Shown here: positions 1 to 8,070 of the stretch, piece by piece | Layout of the letters: each line of letters opens with the position of its first letter | Position numbering within the stretch: the first letter of the stretch is position 1 | Assembly (NCBI GenBank): GCA_903893315.1 | Contig: CAITLU010000012.1 | Coordinates: 62,001-126,000, forward strand | Direction of reading: 5' to 3' | DNA: 64,000 bases | DNA from: an uncultured bacterium | GTDB taxonomy: Bacteria; Desulfobacterota; Binatia; UBA1149; CAITLU01 | Notes under the pieces: generated by a model | Seen by the model: only the letters and a program-made list of their open reading frames with translations | Database searches by the model: none | Told to the model about the DNA's origin: nothing | Program-made: the position numbers and the translations under genes

Positions 1-1900
1 ACAGGACGTCCTGAGCCAGGTCGCGGCCATGCACGCCGTTGACGACGAACACCGGGACGTCGGCGAGGAAGAACTTCCAGATGTCGATCTGGGCTTCGAG
101 GCGATCCAGGACGATGCGGCCGAGGGCTTCGTCGCCGTTCATCAGCGCAGCGACGTCGCCGGCCTTGGCGGCATCGTAGGCGGCGAGCAGGCGATCGCCT
201 ACTACGCCCTGGCTGATCAGCAGACTCGAGAGGTCGGTGTAGTCATTGTAGAAAGGCTGGAACGACCCGTCGGGCGCGCCGCCCTTGAGAAGGAATTCCA
301 GTGCCTGGCTCTGGCTGAGGCGGCGAATGACGAAGTCGTACTCCGTATCGCGTTCGAGCAGCATCACCGTCGAGATCTGGTGCACGTCGCGATCGCAGTA
401 GTAGGTGTCGGAGTCGGGATCGTAGAGCAGTCTCTCGTCGGGGTATTCGTGAGTGACGCGCCCGAGACCGCCGCGGTCACCGGCTGCGCCGTAGTCGCCG
501 GTGGCGTTTTCGATGATCGGCTCGGTCTCGGCGAGGATGAGGTCGCGGCCGAGCAGGCCGCGCGATCGCATGTAGAAGAAGCGCTCCGAAGGCCATGCGT
601 CCCACTGTGACTTGCCCGAAGGGACGATGTGGACCCAGTCGTCCTGGCAGATGTACCCGACGACGGCGAGGATCTCCTTGGCTTTCTTGCGGTCGTTCTT
701 GTGCTCGATGGCGTAGCGCCGTTCGAGTTCGAGGCGCCGGTCGTGGCTGTTGCGTTCGGCCCAGAAGGTGGCTCCGTCGGTCTTGCCGGCCCCGCTGGCG
801 CCGAGCATGACCGTGGCACCGCCGGTGCTGCTCAGGATCGCGCACGAGGCGTGGGCAGACAGCACTTCGGCGCGGGCCATCACGGTCGAGACGCCGGCGT
901 GGATGCCGCGGCTCTTGACCTCACCGTGGTAGTCGGTGTTGATCGTGATCACGTAGATCGCGTCGCCGATCTCTTCCAGCGGACAAGCGTAAAGGAAGCA
1001 CGAAGGTGGCAGTGACTTGGAGGCTCCGTCGAAAAATTGCGAGTCACGCAGTCGGCTCGGCAGACCCAGCGTCATGGGGTTCTGCTTGCGGGCCTTGAGC
1101 TGGGCGACGAACTCCTTGTAGGCGCGTTCGTTGGGCGGGATGCCGACAACCGAGATCACCCTCACCATCGGGACGGGCTTTTCGAGGAGGCGGAAGCGCT
1201 CTTCCAGCGCGGTCTGGAGTTCGAGGGCCACCGGGTCGTTGAGCTGGAAGAAGTTGGCCTGGGTGGTGCGGTAGAGCTGGGCGACGTTGCCGCGATGTTC
1301 GCACTGCACGCCGCCTGACAGGAAGCGGGCACGCAACGTCTTTTCTTCGGACAGCACGTTCATGGCTTCGAGCCAGGCACGGGCCTCCTTGACGTCGCGG
1401 TCGTGGGTTTTCTTGTCGATGCGTGCCACCAGACGTTCGGTCAGCGTGGACTGGGTGGTGTTGTGGGAGTTGAGAACCGGGCCGACCGTGGGATCTTCTG
1501 CAGTTTCGGCGTCCTGGCGCAGCATTATGTCGCCGCGGTCGCTGATGCCGATCTCTCGCAGGCCGGGGTTGTGACGAATGTACAGACCGCCGAGCGCGAT
1601 CAGGCGTCCCACCTGAACCTTGGCGCCATCGGACGGCTTGGCCGCGTCGGCGCTCAGTTGCGAGACTTCGGCAGGAATGATGTACGAGGCGAGCTGCTTG
1701 GTCATGTCCGAGGTGTAGACCCGGACTCGTTGACCGAGGTCGGTCACGGTGATGCCGGCGTCACGGATGCGGTCGACGTCGAGCGCGCTCTCCTCGGCCA
1801 TCAGCAAGCGGCCTTGGGCGTCGCGTGCGAGCTTGCGCGACGAGACCGCCTTGGGCTTGAGAAAGCGCTCCATGCGTGTCGACGATACTGTCTCTTCCAT
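1..1900 (-). CDS. Divergent PEP carboxykinase (ATP)-like protein, C-terminus cut by window edge
   Basis: An open frame of 633 codons runs from the ATG at 1900 off the left edge, so the C-terminus is missing. Seen: a P-loop GASGAGKT at residues 366-373, preceded by YHGEVK (323-328) and a His at 349, and followed by QDDW (418-421). These line up in order with the ATP-type PEP carboxykinase core (GE-x-KK, MHCSA, GLSGTGKT, GDDE), so the Lys, His and Asp metal ligands appear conserved. A later stretch (ETEPIIENAT) also resembles the family. The roughly 320 residues before the core differ from normal PEPCK, whose P-loop sits near residue 250. I infer a PEPCK-fold phosphotransferase. Whether it makes PEP from oxaloacetate is uncertain, and a kinase of another substrate is possible. 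Confidence 0.6.
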   Translation of the reverse strand, partial: MEETVSSTRMERFLKPKAVSSRKLARDAQGRLLMAEESALDVDRIRDAGITVTDLGQRVRVYTSDMTKQLASYIIPAEVSQLSADAAKPSDGAKVQVGRLIALGGLYIRHNPGLREIGISDRGDIMLRQDAETAEDPTVGPVLNSHNTTQSTLTERLVARIDKKTHDRDVKEARAWLEAMNVLSEEKTLRARFLSGGVQCEHRGNVAQLYRTTQANFFQLNDPVALELQTALEERFRLLEKPVPMVRVISVVGIPPNERAYKEFVAQLKARKQNPMTLGLPSRLRDSQFFDGASKSLPPSCFLYACPLEEIGDAIYVITINTDYHGEVKSRGIHAGVSTVMARAEVLSAHASCAILSSTGGATVMLGASGAGKTDGATFWAERNSHDRRLELERRYAIEHKNDRKKAKEILAVVGYICQDDWVHIVPSGKSQWDAWPSERFFYMRSRGLLGRDLILAETEPIIENATGDYGAAGDRGGLGRVTHEYPDERLLYDPDSDTYYCDRDVHQISTVMLLERDTEYDFVIRRLSQSQALEFLLKGGAPDGSFQPFYNDYTDLSSLLISQGVVGDRLLAAYDAAKAGDVAALMNGDEALGRIVLDRLEAQIDIWKFFLADVPVFVVNGVHGRDLAQDVL

Positions 1901-2097
1901 AGTCGGTACCTTGTGAGAAAAAGTCTGAGAAACCCGCGCTTTTACAGCATTCGTCGCAGTGCGTCAAACAGACACTGTCGATGGATGCAGTTTGGCAATG
2001 AAGAGGCGGCGTGTTCCGCGCAGGAATCACATCGGGGAGCCTGTTCCGATAGCGGACCGGGATGCACGGGGGAACCCAATGACCGACGGTTGCCGCC

Positions 2098-3048
2098 ATG
2101 AATGAAAGAGTCCTGGTGGCCGGTTGTGGCGCGATCGGTTCGGTTGTGGCCTGCCTGCTGGCCGAGGCCGGCCTTGAGGTCGACGTTCTGGGCCGTGGAG
2201 AACATCTGCGGGCGATAGCCCGTCCGGTCGTCGGCGGCATCGAAGTCGACGGAATCTGGGGCCGCCATCGCGCTGTACCTAAGAACGCCTTCGATGATCC
2301 CGGCGCCGCCGGTTTCGGCTACGACTGCGTTCTGGTCGCCTGCAAGTCCTTCCAGACCGAGGCACTGGTGTCGGCGCTCGGTCCCGGTCGCCTGGCCCGC
2401 CACGGCCACGCCATTTCGCTGCAGAACGGTCTCGGCAACGTCGAGCGGCTGGCGGCCGTTTTTGGCGCCGAGCGCTCTCTGGCCGCACGGGTGATTTTCG
2501 GCGGTGAGATTACGCAGCCTGGCCGGGTGCGAGTCACGGTGGAGGCCGAACCGCTGCTGATCGGACACCCAAGCGGCGGTCGCGATCCGGGCGCCGAGCG
2601 CTGGGCCGCCGTTCTCGATGCGGCTGGCGTGAGCTGTCATGCGACCGAAGACATCGTCGCGGCGATGTGGGGTAAGGTGTTCTACAACGCGGCGCTCAAC
2701 CCGCTCGGCGCTCTGCTCGGTTTCAACTACGGCCGCCTGGCCGAGGACGAGCAGCTTCGGCGCGTGATGGACCGTGTGATCGACGAGGCTTACGCGGTGG
2801 CGAGGGCCGAGCAGGTCCTGCTCCGCTGGCAAAGCGCGGCCGAGTATCGCGGCCACTTCTACGGCAAACTGCTGCCGCCGACCGTCGAGCACCGCTCCTC
2901 GATGCTGCAGGACCTCGAACGCGGCCGCCCTACCGAGATCGACGCCATCTGCGGAGAAGTGGTGCGCCGCGGCGATGTGCACGGCATCGACGTTTCCGCC
3001 AACCGCGTGCTTCTGGCACTCGTCAAGGCACGTTCCGGCCCCGCCTGA
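2098..3048 (+). CDS. 2-dehydropantoate 2-reductase (ketopantoate reductase) family
   Basis: 316 residues, the normal length for PanE/ApbA enzymes. The N-terminal Rossmann motif GCGAIGS lies at residues 10-16. The C-terminal domain has the conserved Lys and Asn in a segment reading MWGKVFYNAALNPLGALLG. The family reduces ketopantoate to pantoate with NADPH in the cytoplasm for CoA synthesis, but many bacteria have paralogues acting on other 2-oxo acids, so the substrate is not certain. The ATG at 2098 is the only good start; no clear Shine-Dalgarno precedes it. It is followed after 7 nt by the JAMM protease gene and then a hydrolase, probably as one transcript. Confidence 0.85.
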   Translation: MNERVLVAGCGAIGSVVACLLAEAGLEVDVLGRGEHLRAIARPVVGGIEVDGIWGRHRAVPKNAFDDPGAAGFGYDCVLVACKSFQTEALVSALGPGRLARHGHAISLQNGLGNVERLAAVFGAERSLAARVIFGGEITQPGRVRVTVEAEPLLIGHPSGGRDPGAERWAAVLDAAGVSCHATEDIVAAMWGKVFYNAALNPLGALLGFNYGRLAEDEQLRRVMDRVIDEAYAVARAEQVLLRWQSAAEYRGHFYGKLLPPTVEHRSSMLQDLERGRPTEIDAICGEVVRRGDVHGIDVSANRVLLALVKARSGPA

Positions 3049-3055
3049 AGAACGC

Positions 3056-3526
3056 ATGATGAAGATGCCTACACTCAGCTGCACGGTGATGGATGAAATT
3101 CGACGCCACTGTGTCGAGGAGTTTCCCAACGAGTGCTGCGGCGTCGTGGTCGCTGAAGCGATGGGGCAGCAGCGGGTCATGCGGGTGCGCAACATCCAGG
3201 ACGAGATGCACGCCAAGGATCCGCAGCGCTATCCGCGAACCGCGCGTATAGCCTATGCGGGCCATCCGGGAGACCTGCGCGTCGCGCTCGAGATGGCCGA
3301 CGCCCCCGGTTCGTCGTTGCTGGCCTTCTACCACTCACACCCCGACCACGACGCGTATTTTTCGGCCGAGGACACGGCCCAGGCCACGCCGTTTGGCGAA
3401 CCTTCATATCCTGATGCGCTGCAGATCGTGGTTTCGGTCTACGGCCGCGAAGTCAGAACCATCAAAGCCTTTGCCTGGTCGGACCAGGCCCTCGCTTTTG
3501 TCGAGAGTCCATTCGAGGAGAAATGA
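3056..3526 (+). CDS. JAMM/MPN metalloprotease (Mec+/QbsD-like)
   Basis: 156 residues from the ATG at 3056; an upstream in-frame GTG/ATG would overlap the previous gene. All JAMM residues are present: Glu26 in PNECCG, His93 and His95 in HSHP, Ser103 and Asp106 in SAED. This is the stand-alone prokaryotic JAB type that, in characterised cases (QbsD, Mec+), trims or releases material at the C-terminus of ubiquitin-like sulfur carriers (QbsE, CysO). A MoaD with residues beyond its Gly-Gly is encoded 3.4 kb downstream, a possible substrate. Sits between the ketopantoate reductase-like gene and the hydrolase with tight spacing. Confidence 0.85.
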   Translation: MMKMPTLSCTVMDEIRRHCVEEFPNECCGVVVAEAMGQQRVMRVRNIQDEMHAKDPQRYPRTARIAYAGHPGDLRVALEMADAPGSSLLAFYHSHPDHDAYFSAEDTAQATPFGEPSYPDALQIVVSVYGREVRTIKAFAWSDQALAFVESPFEEK

Positions 3527-3530
3527 GCCG

Positions 3531-4304
3531 GTGAATGTTCCCAGTTCGAGAAAAACAGCGAGAGTCGGAAAGCTGAGCGTCCGTTACGAGTTGGCCGGAG
3601 CCGCCGACGCGCCGGTGGTCACCTTCGTTCACGGCCTGGTTGCTTCGCTCGAGCATTGGTCCTCGGTTTCCCGGGTTCTTTCGGCCCAGGGCTTTCGAGT
3701 GTTGCGCTACGACCTGCGCGCCCACGGTTCGACCACGGCGCTTCAGGAACCTTGTTCGCGTCACGATCTTGCTGCCGATCTGGTCGGCCTGCTCGACGCG
3801 CTCGGAATTGCCCGCACGGCAGTGATCGGACACTCGGCGGGCGGCGTGATCGCCCAGCAGACGGCGCTGGATTTTCCCGAACGCGTATCGGCGTTGGGAC
3901 TGATCGGTACCTCCAGCGCGTGCAACGACAAGGCAGCCGGGTGGTACTCGCAGTGCATCGAGGTGGCGCGCGACAAGGGCGGCGCGGCGTTGATGCAGCT
4001 GATGGGCGCCAACCCGGAGAAGGTCGCGGTGCCCGACGGCCCGGGCATCGTGCCGGTGATCGAGGCCATGCGCAGCCTCAATACCGATCCGCTGACCGAG
4101 CGACTGCGCGCGCTTCAGGTGCCGACGCTGATCATCGTCGGCGACAAGGATTTTCTCGGAGTGGGCGGGTCGGTGATCCTGAGCCGCGCCATTGGCGGCA
4201 GCGAACTCGAGATCGTTCCCGGCCGCGGGCACGGCATCTACCAGGAAGATCCCGACTGGTTTGCGCAGAGGCTCGGGACCTTTCTCACCAGACACCTGCT
4301 CTGA
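3531..4304 (+). CDS. Alpha/beta hydrolase, 3-oxoadipate enol-lactonase-like
   Basis: 257 residues from the GTG at 3531, chosen because GAGGAG lies about 10 nt upstream at the end of the JAMM gene, which stops 4 nt before. Seen: oxyanion-hole segment HGLVAS, nucleophile elbow GHSAGG, an acid in VGDKDF and the catalytic His in GRGHGIYQED, giving a full Ser-Asp-His triad. Length and the VGDKD..GRGH pattern fit small soluble hydrolases such as PcaD-type lactonases and carboxylesterases. The substrate cannot be read from sequence. Confidence 0.85.
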   Translation: MNVPSSRKTARVGKLSVRYELAGAADAPVVTFVHGLVASLEHWSSVSRVLSAQGFRVLRYDLRAHGSTTALQEPCSRHDLAADLVGLLDALGIARTAVIGHSAGGVIAQQTALDFPERVSALGLIGTSSACNDKAAGWYSQCIEVARDKGGAALMQLMGANPEKVAVPDGPGIVPVIEAMRSLNTDPLTERLRALQVPTLIIVGDKDFLGVGGSVILSRAIGGSELEIVPGRGHGIYQEDPDWFAQRLGTFLTRHLL

Positions 4305-4383
4305 AGCGCCGAGCTGGCAATCCGGCCTCGACCACGCGCCTCTCCTTCGGCGATGTAGGGTTCAGCGGCGATTGAGGCCGCGC

Positions 4384-5724
4384 TCACGCGTTGGTGATCT
4401 GGCGTCCGCTCAATGTGTGGGACGTTACGGATTCTACGAGTACCGTCACGACATCGCCGGGACTGGCACCGGCAGGTTCGAAGCAGACGGTTCGGTACTG
4501 AAGATCCTTGCCGGCCAGCCACTGCGGCTGGCGCTTGGCCGAGCCCTCGACGAGCACTTCAACGACGCTTCCGAGCAGGGTTTGATGAATACGCAGCGTG
4601 CGGGCCAGTTGCTCGGCGATCAGGCGTTCGAGGCGGCGCCCCTTTTCCTGTTCCGAGAGTATCTCCGGCGTCTTGAACGAGCGGGTTCCTTCGCGCGGCG
4701 AGTACTTGAACAGGAAGGCGTGGTCGAAGCCGACTTCTTCCATCAAGCTCGAAGTTGCTTCGAAGTCTTCCTGGGTCTCGCCGGGGTAGCCGACGATGAT
4801 GTCGGTGGACAGCGCAAGACCCGGGATTGCGCTGCGAAGACGTTTTACCAGCGCGCGGAATTCGGCAACGGTGTGACCGCGCTGCATGTCACTGAGGATG
4901 CGATCGGAGCCGCTCTGCAACGGCAGGTGGATGTACGGTGCCAGTTTGGTGCACTCGGTCATCGCCTCGATGGTCGAGTCGGTGAAATCGGCCGGGTGCG
5001 GCGAAGTGTAACGGACCCGTTCGATTCCCTCGACCTCGCAGGTTCTGCGCAGCAGTTCGCCGAAATCGACGCCGTCGTGACGGTAGGCGTTGACGGTCTG
5101 GCCGAGCAGGATCACTTCCTTGTAGCCCTGTTCGGCGATGTGGCGCAGTTCGTTCATGAGCACGTCGGCCGGCAGACTGCGTTCGCGGCCGCGCACGAAC
5201 GGCACCACGCAGAAGGTACAGAAACGGTCGCAGCCGCGCATGATGGTGAGCCACGCGCGCAGTCCTTCGCCGCGCACCGGGACTATGTCGTGGTAGGTTT
5301 CGCTGCGATCGAGTTGCACGGCCGCTGTCGGCTGGTCGGCTTCGAGAAGATCGGGCAGGCGCCGGTAGCCGTCCGGACCGACGATGAAGTCGAGCCCCGG
5401 AATTGCGTCGAGCAGGCGGTCGCGGTGATGCTGGGCCATGCAGCCGGCCAGCCCGATGCGCACCGGCCTGTCACTGCGTCGCACCGAAATGAGCTGTCGC
5501 ACGCGGTTGGCAACCTTGTCTTCGGCGTGCTCGCGGATCGCGCAGGTGTTGAGCAGGATGACGTCGGCCAGCGCGGGGTCGCTGATGCTGCGGTAGCCGC
5601 GGGTTTGCATCACGCCGGTGATCAACTCGCTGTCGGCGACGTTCATCTGGCAGCCGTAGGTTTCCAGGTAGAGGCTTGGCGTCGTCGCGGCCGGGCTCGA
5701 CGTGGGATCGGAGGACGGGGGCAT
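4384..5724 (-). CDS. miaB: tRNA-2-methylthio-N6-dimethylallyladenosine synthase MiaB
   Basis: 446 residues, typical for MiaB. The N-terminal UPF0004 domain begins at residue 18 with the cluster cysteines in ETYGCQMN (Cys25), NTCAIRE and AGCMAQ. The radical SAM motif is RGCDRFCTFC around residues 165-176, and the C-terminal TRAM region ends the protein. The enzyme adds a methylthio group to i6A37 of tRNAs reading U-starting codons, using two 4Fe-4S clusters. Transcribed divergently from moaB with an 85-nt gap. A close paralogue (MtaB, RimO) is less likely given the exact YGCQMN motif. Confidence 0.95.
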   Translation of the reverse strand: MPPSSDPTSSPAATTPSLYLETYGCQMNVADSELITGVMQTRGYRSISDPALADVILLNTCAIREHAEDKVANRVRQLISVRRSDRPVRIGLAGCMAQHHRDRLLDAIPGLDFIVGPDGYRRLPDLLEADQPTAAVQLDRSETYHDIVPVRGEGLRAWLTIMRGCDRFCTFCVVPFVRGRERSLPADVLMNELRHIAEQGYKEVILLGQTVNAYRHDGVDFGELLRRTCEVEGIERVRYTSPHPADFTDSTIEAMTECTKLAPYIHLPLQSGSDRILSDMQRGHTVAEFRALVKRLRSAIPGLALSTDIIVGYPGETQEDFEATSSLMEEVGFDHAFLFKYSPREGTRSFKTPEILSEQEKGRRLERLIAEQLARTLRIHQTLLGSVVEVLVEGSAKRQPQWLAGKDLQYRTVCFEPAGASPGDVVTVLVESVTSHTLSGRQITNA

Positions 5725-5809
5725 GCGCGCTCGTATAGCCCGGATGCGAGAGCGGACAAAAGGTGTGCAATGGCTTGGACGGGGCTCGTGCCTGTGGAAT
5801 TAGAGGCCG

Positions 5810-6421
5810 GTGAGTCACGCTCCAACCGGTCACGGTACGCGAAAATCTTCGTCCCACGGCGGCGGCGCAGCTGCCTCCGCGTCTGACGGTGCCTCGGCGC
5901 ACTCTCAGCACCACCGCGATGATCGAGCCGGCGTGCGCTGCGCGATCGTGACCGTCAGCGATACCCGCACTACCGAGACCGACGGCTCCGGCACCGAAAT
6001 CCGGCGCCATCTGGAAGCGGCAGGGCACGAAGTGGTGGACCGGCGAATCGTTCGCGACGATCCCGCGCTGGTGCGCGAAGCCGTCGTCGCCCTGGTCGCT
6101 CGCGGCGACATCGACGCGGTGATCACTAACGGCGGGACCGGCATCGCCGCGCGTGACAACACCTACGAAGCGGTCTCGCAGCTGCTCGACAAGCGCATCG
6201 ACGGCTTCGGCGAGCTCTTTCGCATGCTCAGTTTCGGCGAGATCGGCGCGGCCGCGATGCTGTCGCGAGCGGTGGCCGGCACGGTCGGCTCCACGGCGCT
6301 GTTCTGCATGCCGGGTTCGACCGCCGCGTGCCGGCTGGCGATGGAGCGGCTGATCATTCCGCAGCTCGGCCACGTGGCGGCGCTGGCGCGGCCGGTGGTC
6401 GTGGAGGGTTCTTCGCGGTGA
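5810..6421 (+). CDS. moaB: Molybdopterin adenylyltransferase / MoaB-MogA family protein
   Basis: The conserved domain starts at RCAIVTVSDT (about residue 43) and contains the MPT-binding TNGGTGIAARDNTYEA segment and a Pro-Gly-Ser loop (FCMPGSTAAC). The family adenylylates molybdopterin before molybdenum insertion. The GTG at 5810 gives 203 residues with a low-complexity Ser/His/Gly leader of about 40 residues; AGAGG lies only a few bases upstream, so a GTG nearer 5930 remains possible. The TGA stop overlaps the GTG of moaD, indicating translational coupling in a moaB-moaD-moaE operon. Confidence 0.9.
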   Translation: MSHAPTGHGTRKSSSHGGGAAASASDGASAHSQHHRDDRAGVRCAIVTVSDTRTTETDGSGTEIRRHLEAAGHEVVDRRIVRDDPALVREAVVALVARGDIDAVITNGGTGIAARDNTYEAVSQLLDKRIDGFGELFRMLSFGEIGAAAMLSRAVAGTVGSTALFCMPGSTAACRLAMERLIIPQLGHVAALARPVVVEGSSR

Positions 6422-6690
6422 AAGTTCAGGTCCTGTACTTCGGCATCGTGCGCGAGAGGCTCGGGCGCAAGAGCGAGGACGTCGATTGCGGAGACGGTAC
6501 CGGAGTCGGCGAACTGCTGGCGCTGCTCGCCGAGAGGCACAGCTTGTTCGCACTCGGGGCCGGCTCGATAAGAGTCGCGGTGAATCGAGAGTACGTCGGC
6601 AACGAGTACCGCCTGAAGGCCGGCGACGAGGTTGCCATCATCCCGCCTGTAGCAGGCGGAACTGGAGAGAGCCGTGTTTCGTATCATTGA
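6418..6690 (+). CDS. moaD: Molybdopterin synthase sulfur carrier MoaD with C-terminal extension
   Basis: 90 residues from the GTG at 6418, which overlaps the moaB stop by 4 nt. The beta-grasp fold signature is clear: KVQVLYFG at the start, VNREY in the middle, and GDEVAIIPPVAGG at the end. MoaD needs a free C-terminal Gly-Gly for adenylation and thiocarboxylation. Here the Gly80-Gly81 pair is followed by nine more residues (TGESRVSYH) before the stop. The moaE Shine-Dalgarno and start codon lie inside this tail. Either the tail is removed, perhaps by the JAMM protease at 3056-3526, or a small indel affects the end. Confidence 0.9.
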   Translation: MKVQVLYFGIVRERLGRKSEDVDCGDGTGVGELLALLAERHSLFALGAGSIRVAVNREYVGNEYRLKAGDEVAIIPPVAGGTGESRVSYH

Positions 6691-7144
6691 AGAACCGATT
6701 TCGATCGAGAGTGTGACGGCGGCGGTAGGCGACCCGGACGCCGGTGCGATCGTGACCTTCATTGGCACCACGCGCGCGACCAACCGCGGCCGCCGTGTAA
6801 TGCAGCTCGAATACGAAGCCTACGCCGAGATGGCCGTTTCGGAGTTTGGAAAAATCGGAGAGCAGGCGCGCTCGCGGTGGGAACTCACGCAGGTGGCGAT
6901 TGTCCACCGCATCGGCGTGGTACCTCTCGGCGAAGCGAGCGTAGTCATCGCGGTGTCAGCGCCACATCGCCGCGAGGCCATCGAGGCCTGCCACTTCTGC
7001 ATAGACCGTCTCAAGCTGGTGGCACCGATCTGGAAGAAGGAGCACTTCGAAGGCGGCGAAGTATGGATCGGCTCTCTGGCCGACTGCGATCACGGCCACG
7101 AAGACGGCCATGACCACGAAGACGGTCACGGCCACGAACACTGA
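6674..7144 (+). CDS. moaE: Molybdopterin synthase catalytic subunit MoaE with His-rich tail
   Basis: 156 residues from the GTG at 6674 (GGAGAGAG just upstream), overlapping moaD by 17 nt. MoaE hallmarks: GAIVTFIGTTR near residue 25, EYEAYAEMA, VHRIGVVPLGEASV, and the catalytic-lysine segment APIWKKEHFEGGEVW. It converts precursor Z (cPMP) to molybdopterin using MoaD thiocarboxylate. The last roughly 20 residues form a His/Asp/Glu/Gly tail (DHGHEDGHDHEDGHGHEH) that is not part of the family fold and looks like a metal-binding or metal-storage sequence. Confidence 0.95.
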   Translation: MFRIIEEPISIESVTAAVGDPDAGAIVTFIGTTRATNRGRRVMQLEYEAYAEMAVSEFGKIGEQARSRWELTQVAIVHRIGVVPLGEASVVIAVSAPHRREAIEACHFCIDRLKLVAPIWKKEHFEGGEVWIGSLADCDHGHEDGHDHEDGHGHEH

Positions 7145-7951
7145 TCACTGCAAGGGGCGTTCGGCTTCGATCAGCACGGCAGCCGGCAGGCCGAGAGCCT
7201 GGGCCTGGGCGCGAAAGTAGGTGTAGAGCACGCCCTGGACCGTAAGGGCGAGAATCTGGCAGAGCAATTCGGCTGGCAGTTGCAGCGTGGTTCCGGCCAT
7301 GCGCGGCAGATTAGGGACGATCCCGATCAGCAGGACATAAGGCGTCAGGCGCCAGCGTACCGTTTCGGTCAGCCTCGCGCTCGCCACCAGCGGCCACGCG
7401 AATATCCCCAGCCGCGGCGCTCGCGGCACGTTCCAGAGAGCTTCGGCGATTTGCCCGCGCTCGTGGAGGATGGCCAGAAATGGAAGGAAGCTGAAGCGCA
7501 CGGCGAAGAGGAGAAACACCAGCACGGCACTGAAGGCGCTCAGCGGAATTTCCGCCGTGGTGCCTTCGAGCGCAACGCTGAAGATCGTGCCGACGACTAC
7601 CGCGGGGACCAACGCGACGAGCAACGCAAGAATCCAGTAGGCCAGCATTATCGGCGCTCTGAGCAGCAGATAACGCCACACTTGTCCCCACGTGACTTCC
7701 CCGCCGGTCGCGGCTGCGGTGAACAGCACGGGAGGCAGGGTTGCGGTGACCAGAGCCGTGGTGAGGCCGATGATCGCAGGCAGAACCGGGGCGGGGTCTT
7801 CGCTGCCGGCCGGAAGGGCGAGCGCCGCAACCGACAGCAGGGCGGAGAGCGCTGTCCACAGTACCAGGTCGGGCCTCACCAGACGCCAGCCCTGCATCAT
7901 CTCTGCGGGAAAGACCGAGAGTAGCCAGCGCAGTATCTTCTGCAGGATCAT
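7145..7951 (-). CDS. Multi-pass membrane protein of unknown function
   Basis: 268 residues, very hydrophobic, with about six predicted transmembrane stretches (near residues 30-50, 60-85, 100-130, 140-165, 180-195 and 205-225). No catalytic motif or recognisable family signature was found. A YIP1-like or DUF-type integral membrane protein is conceivable but not supported. Its stop directly abuts the moaE stop (convergent), and it is divergent from the TPR lipoprotein gene starting 119 nt away. Confidence 0.6.
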   Translation of the reverse strand: MILQKILRWLLSVFPAEMMQGWRLVRPDLVLWTALSALLSVAALALPAGSEDPAPVLPAIIGLTTALVTATLPPVLFTAAATGGEVTWGQVWRYLLLRAPIMLAYWILALLVALVPAVVVGTIFSVALEGTTAEIPLSAFSAVLVFLLFAVRFSFLPFLAILHERGQIAEALWNVPRAPRLGIFAWPLVASARLTETVRWRLTPYVLLIGIVPNLPRMAGTTLQLPAELLCQILALTVQGVLYTYFRAQAQALGLPAAVLIEAERPLQ

Positions 7952-8070
7952 TGCGGGAGGGCTTAACCGGCGTGAGTCCCGCGCGCAAATGTCTTTCCGG
8001 CTCCACTTTGACGGCCGCGCGGTTGAATTGTTCCTGCAACTCGCCGCGTGGTAGGGTTGCCCTCTTTCCG

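Noticed and set aside
6655-6700. moaD-moaE as a MoaX-like fusion
   Set aside because: The two genes are in different frames with a 17-nt overlap and moaE has its own Shine-Dalgarno, so they are separate proteins.
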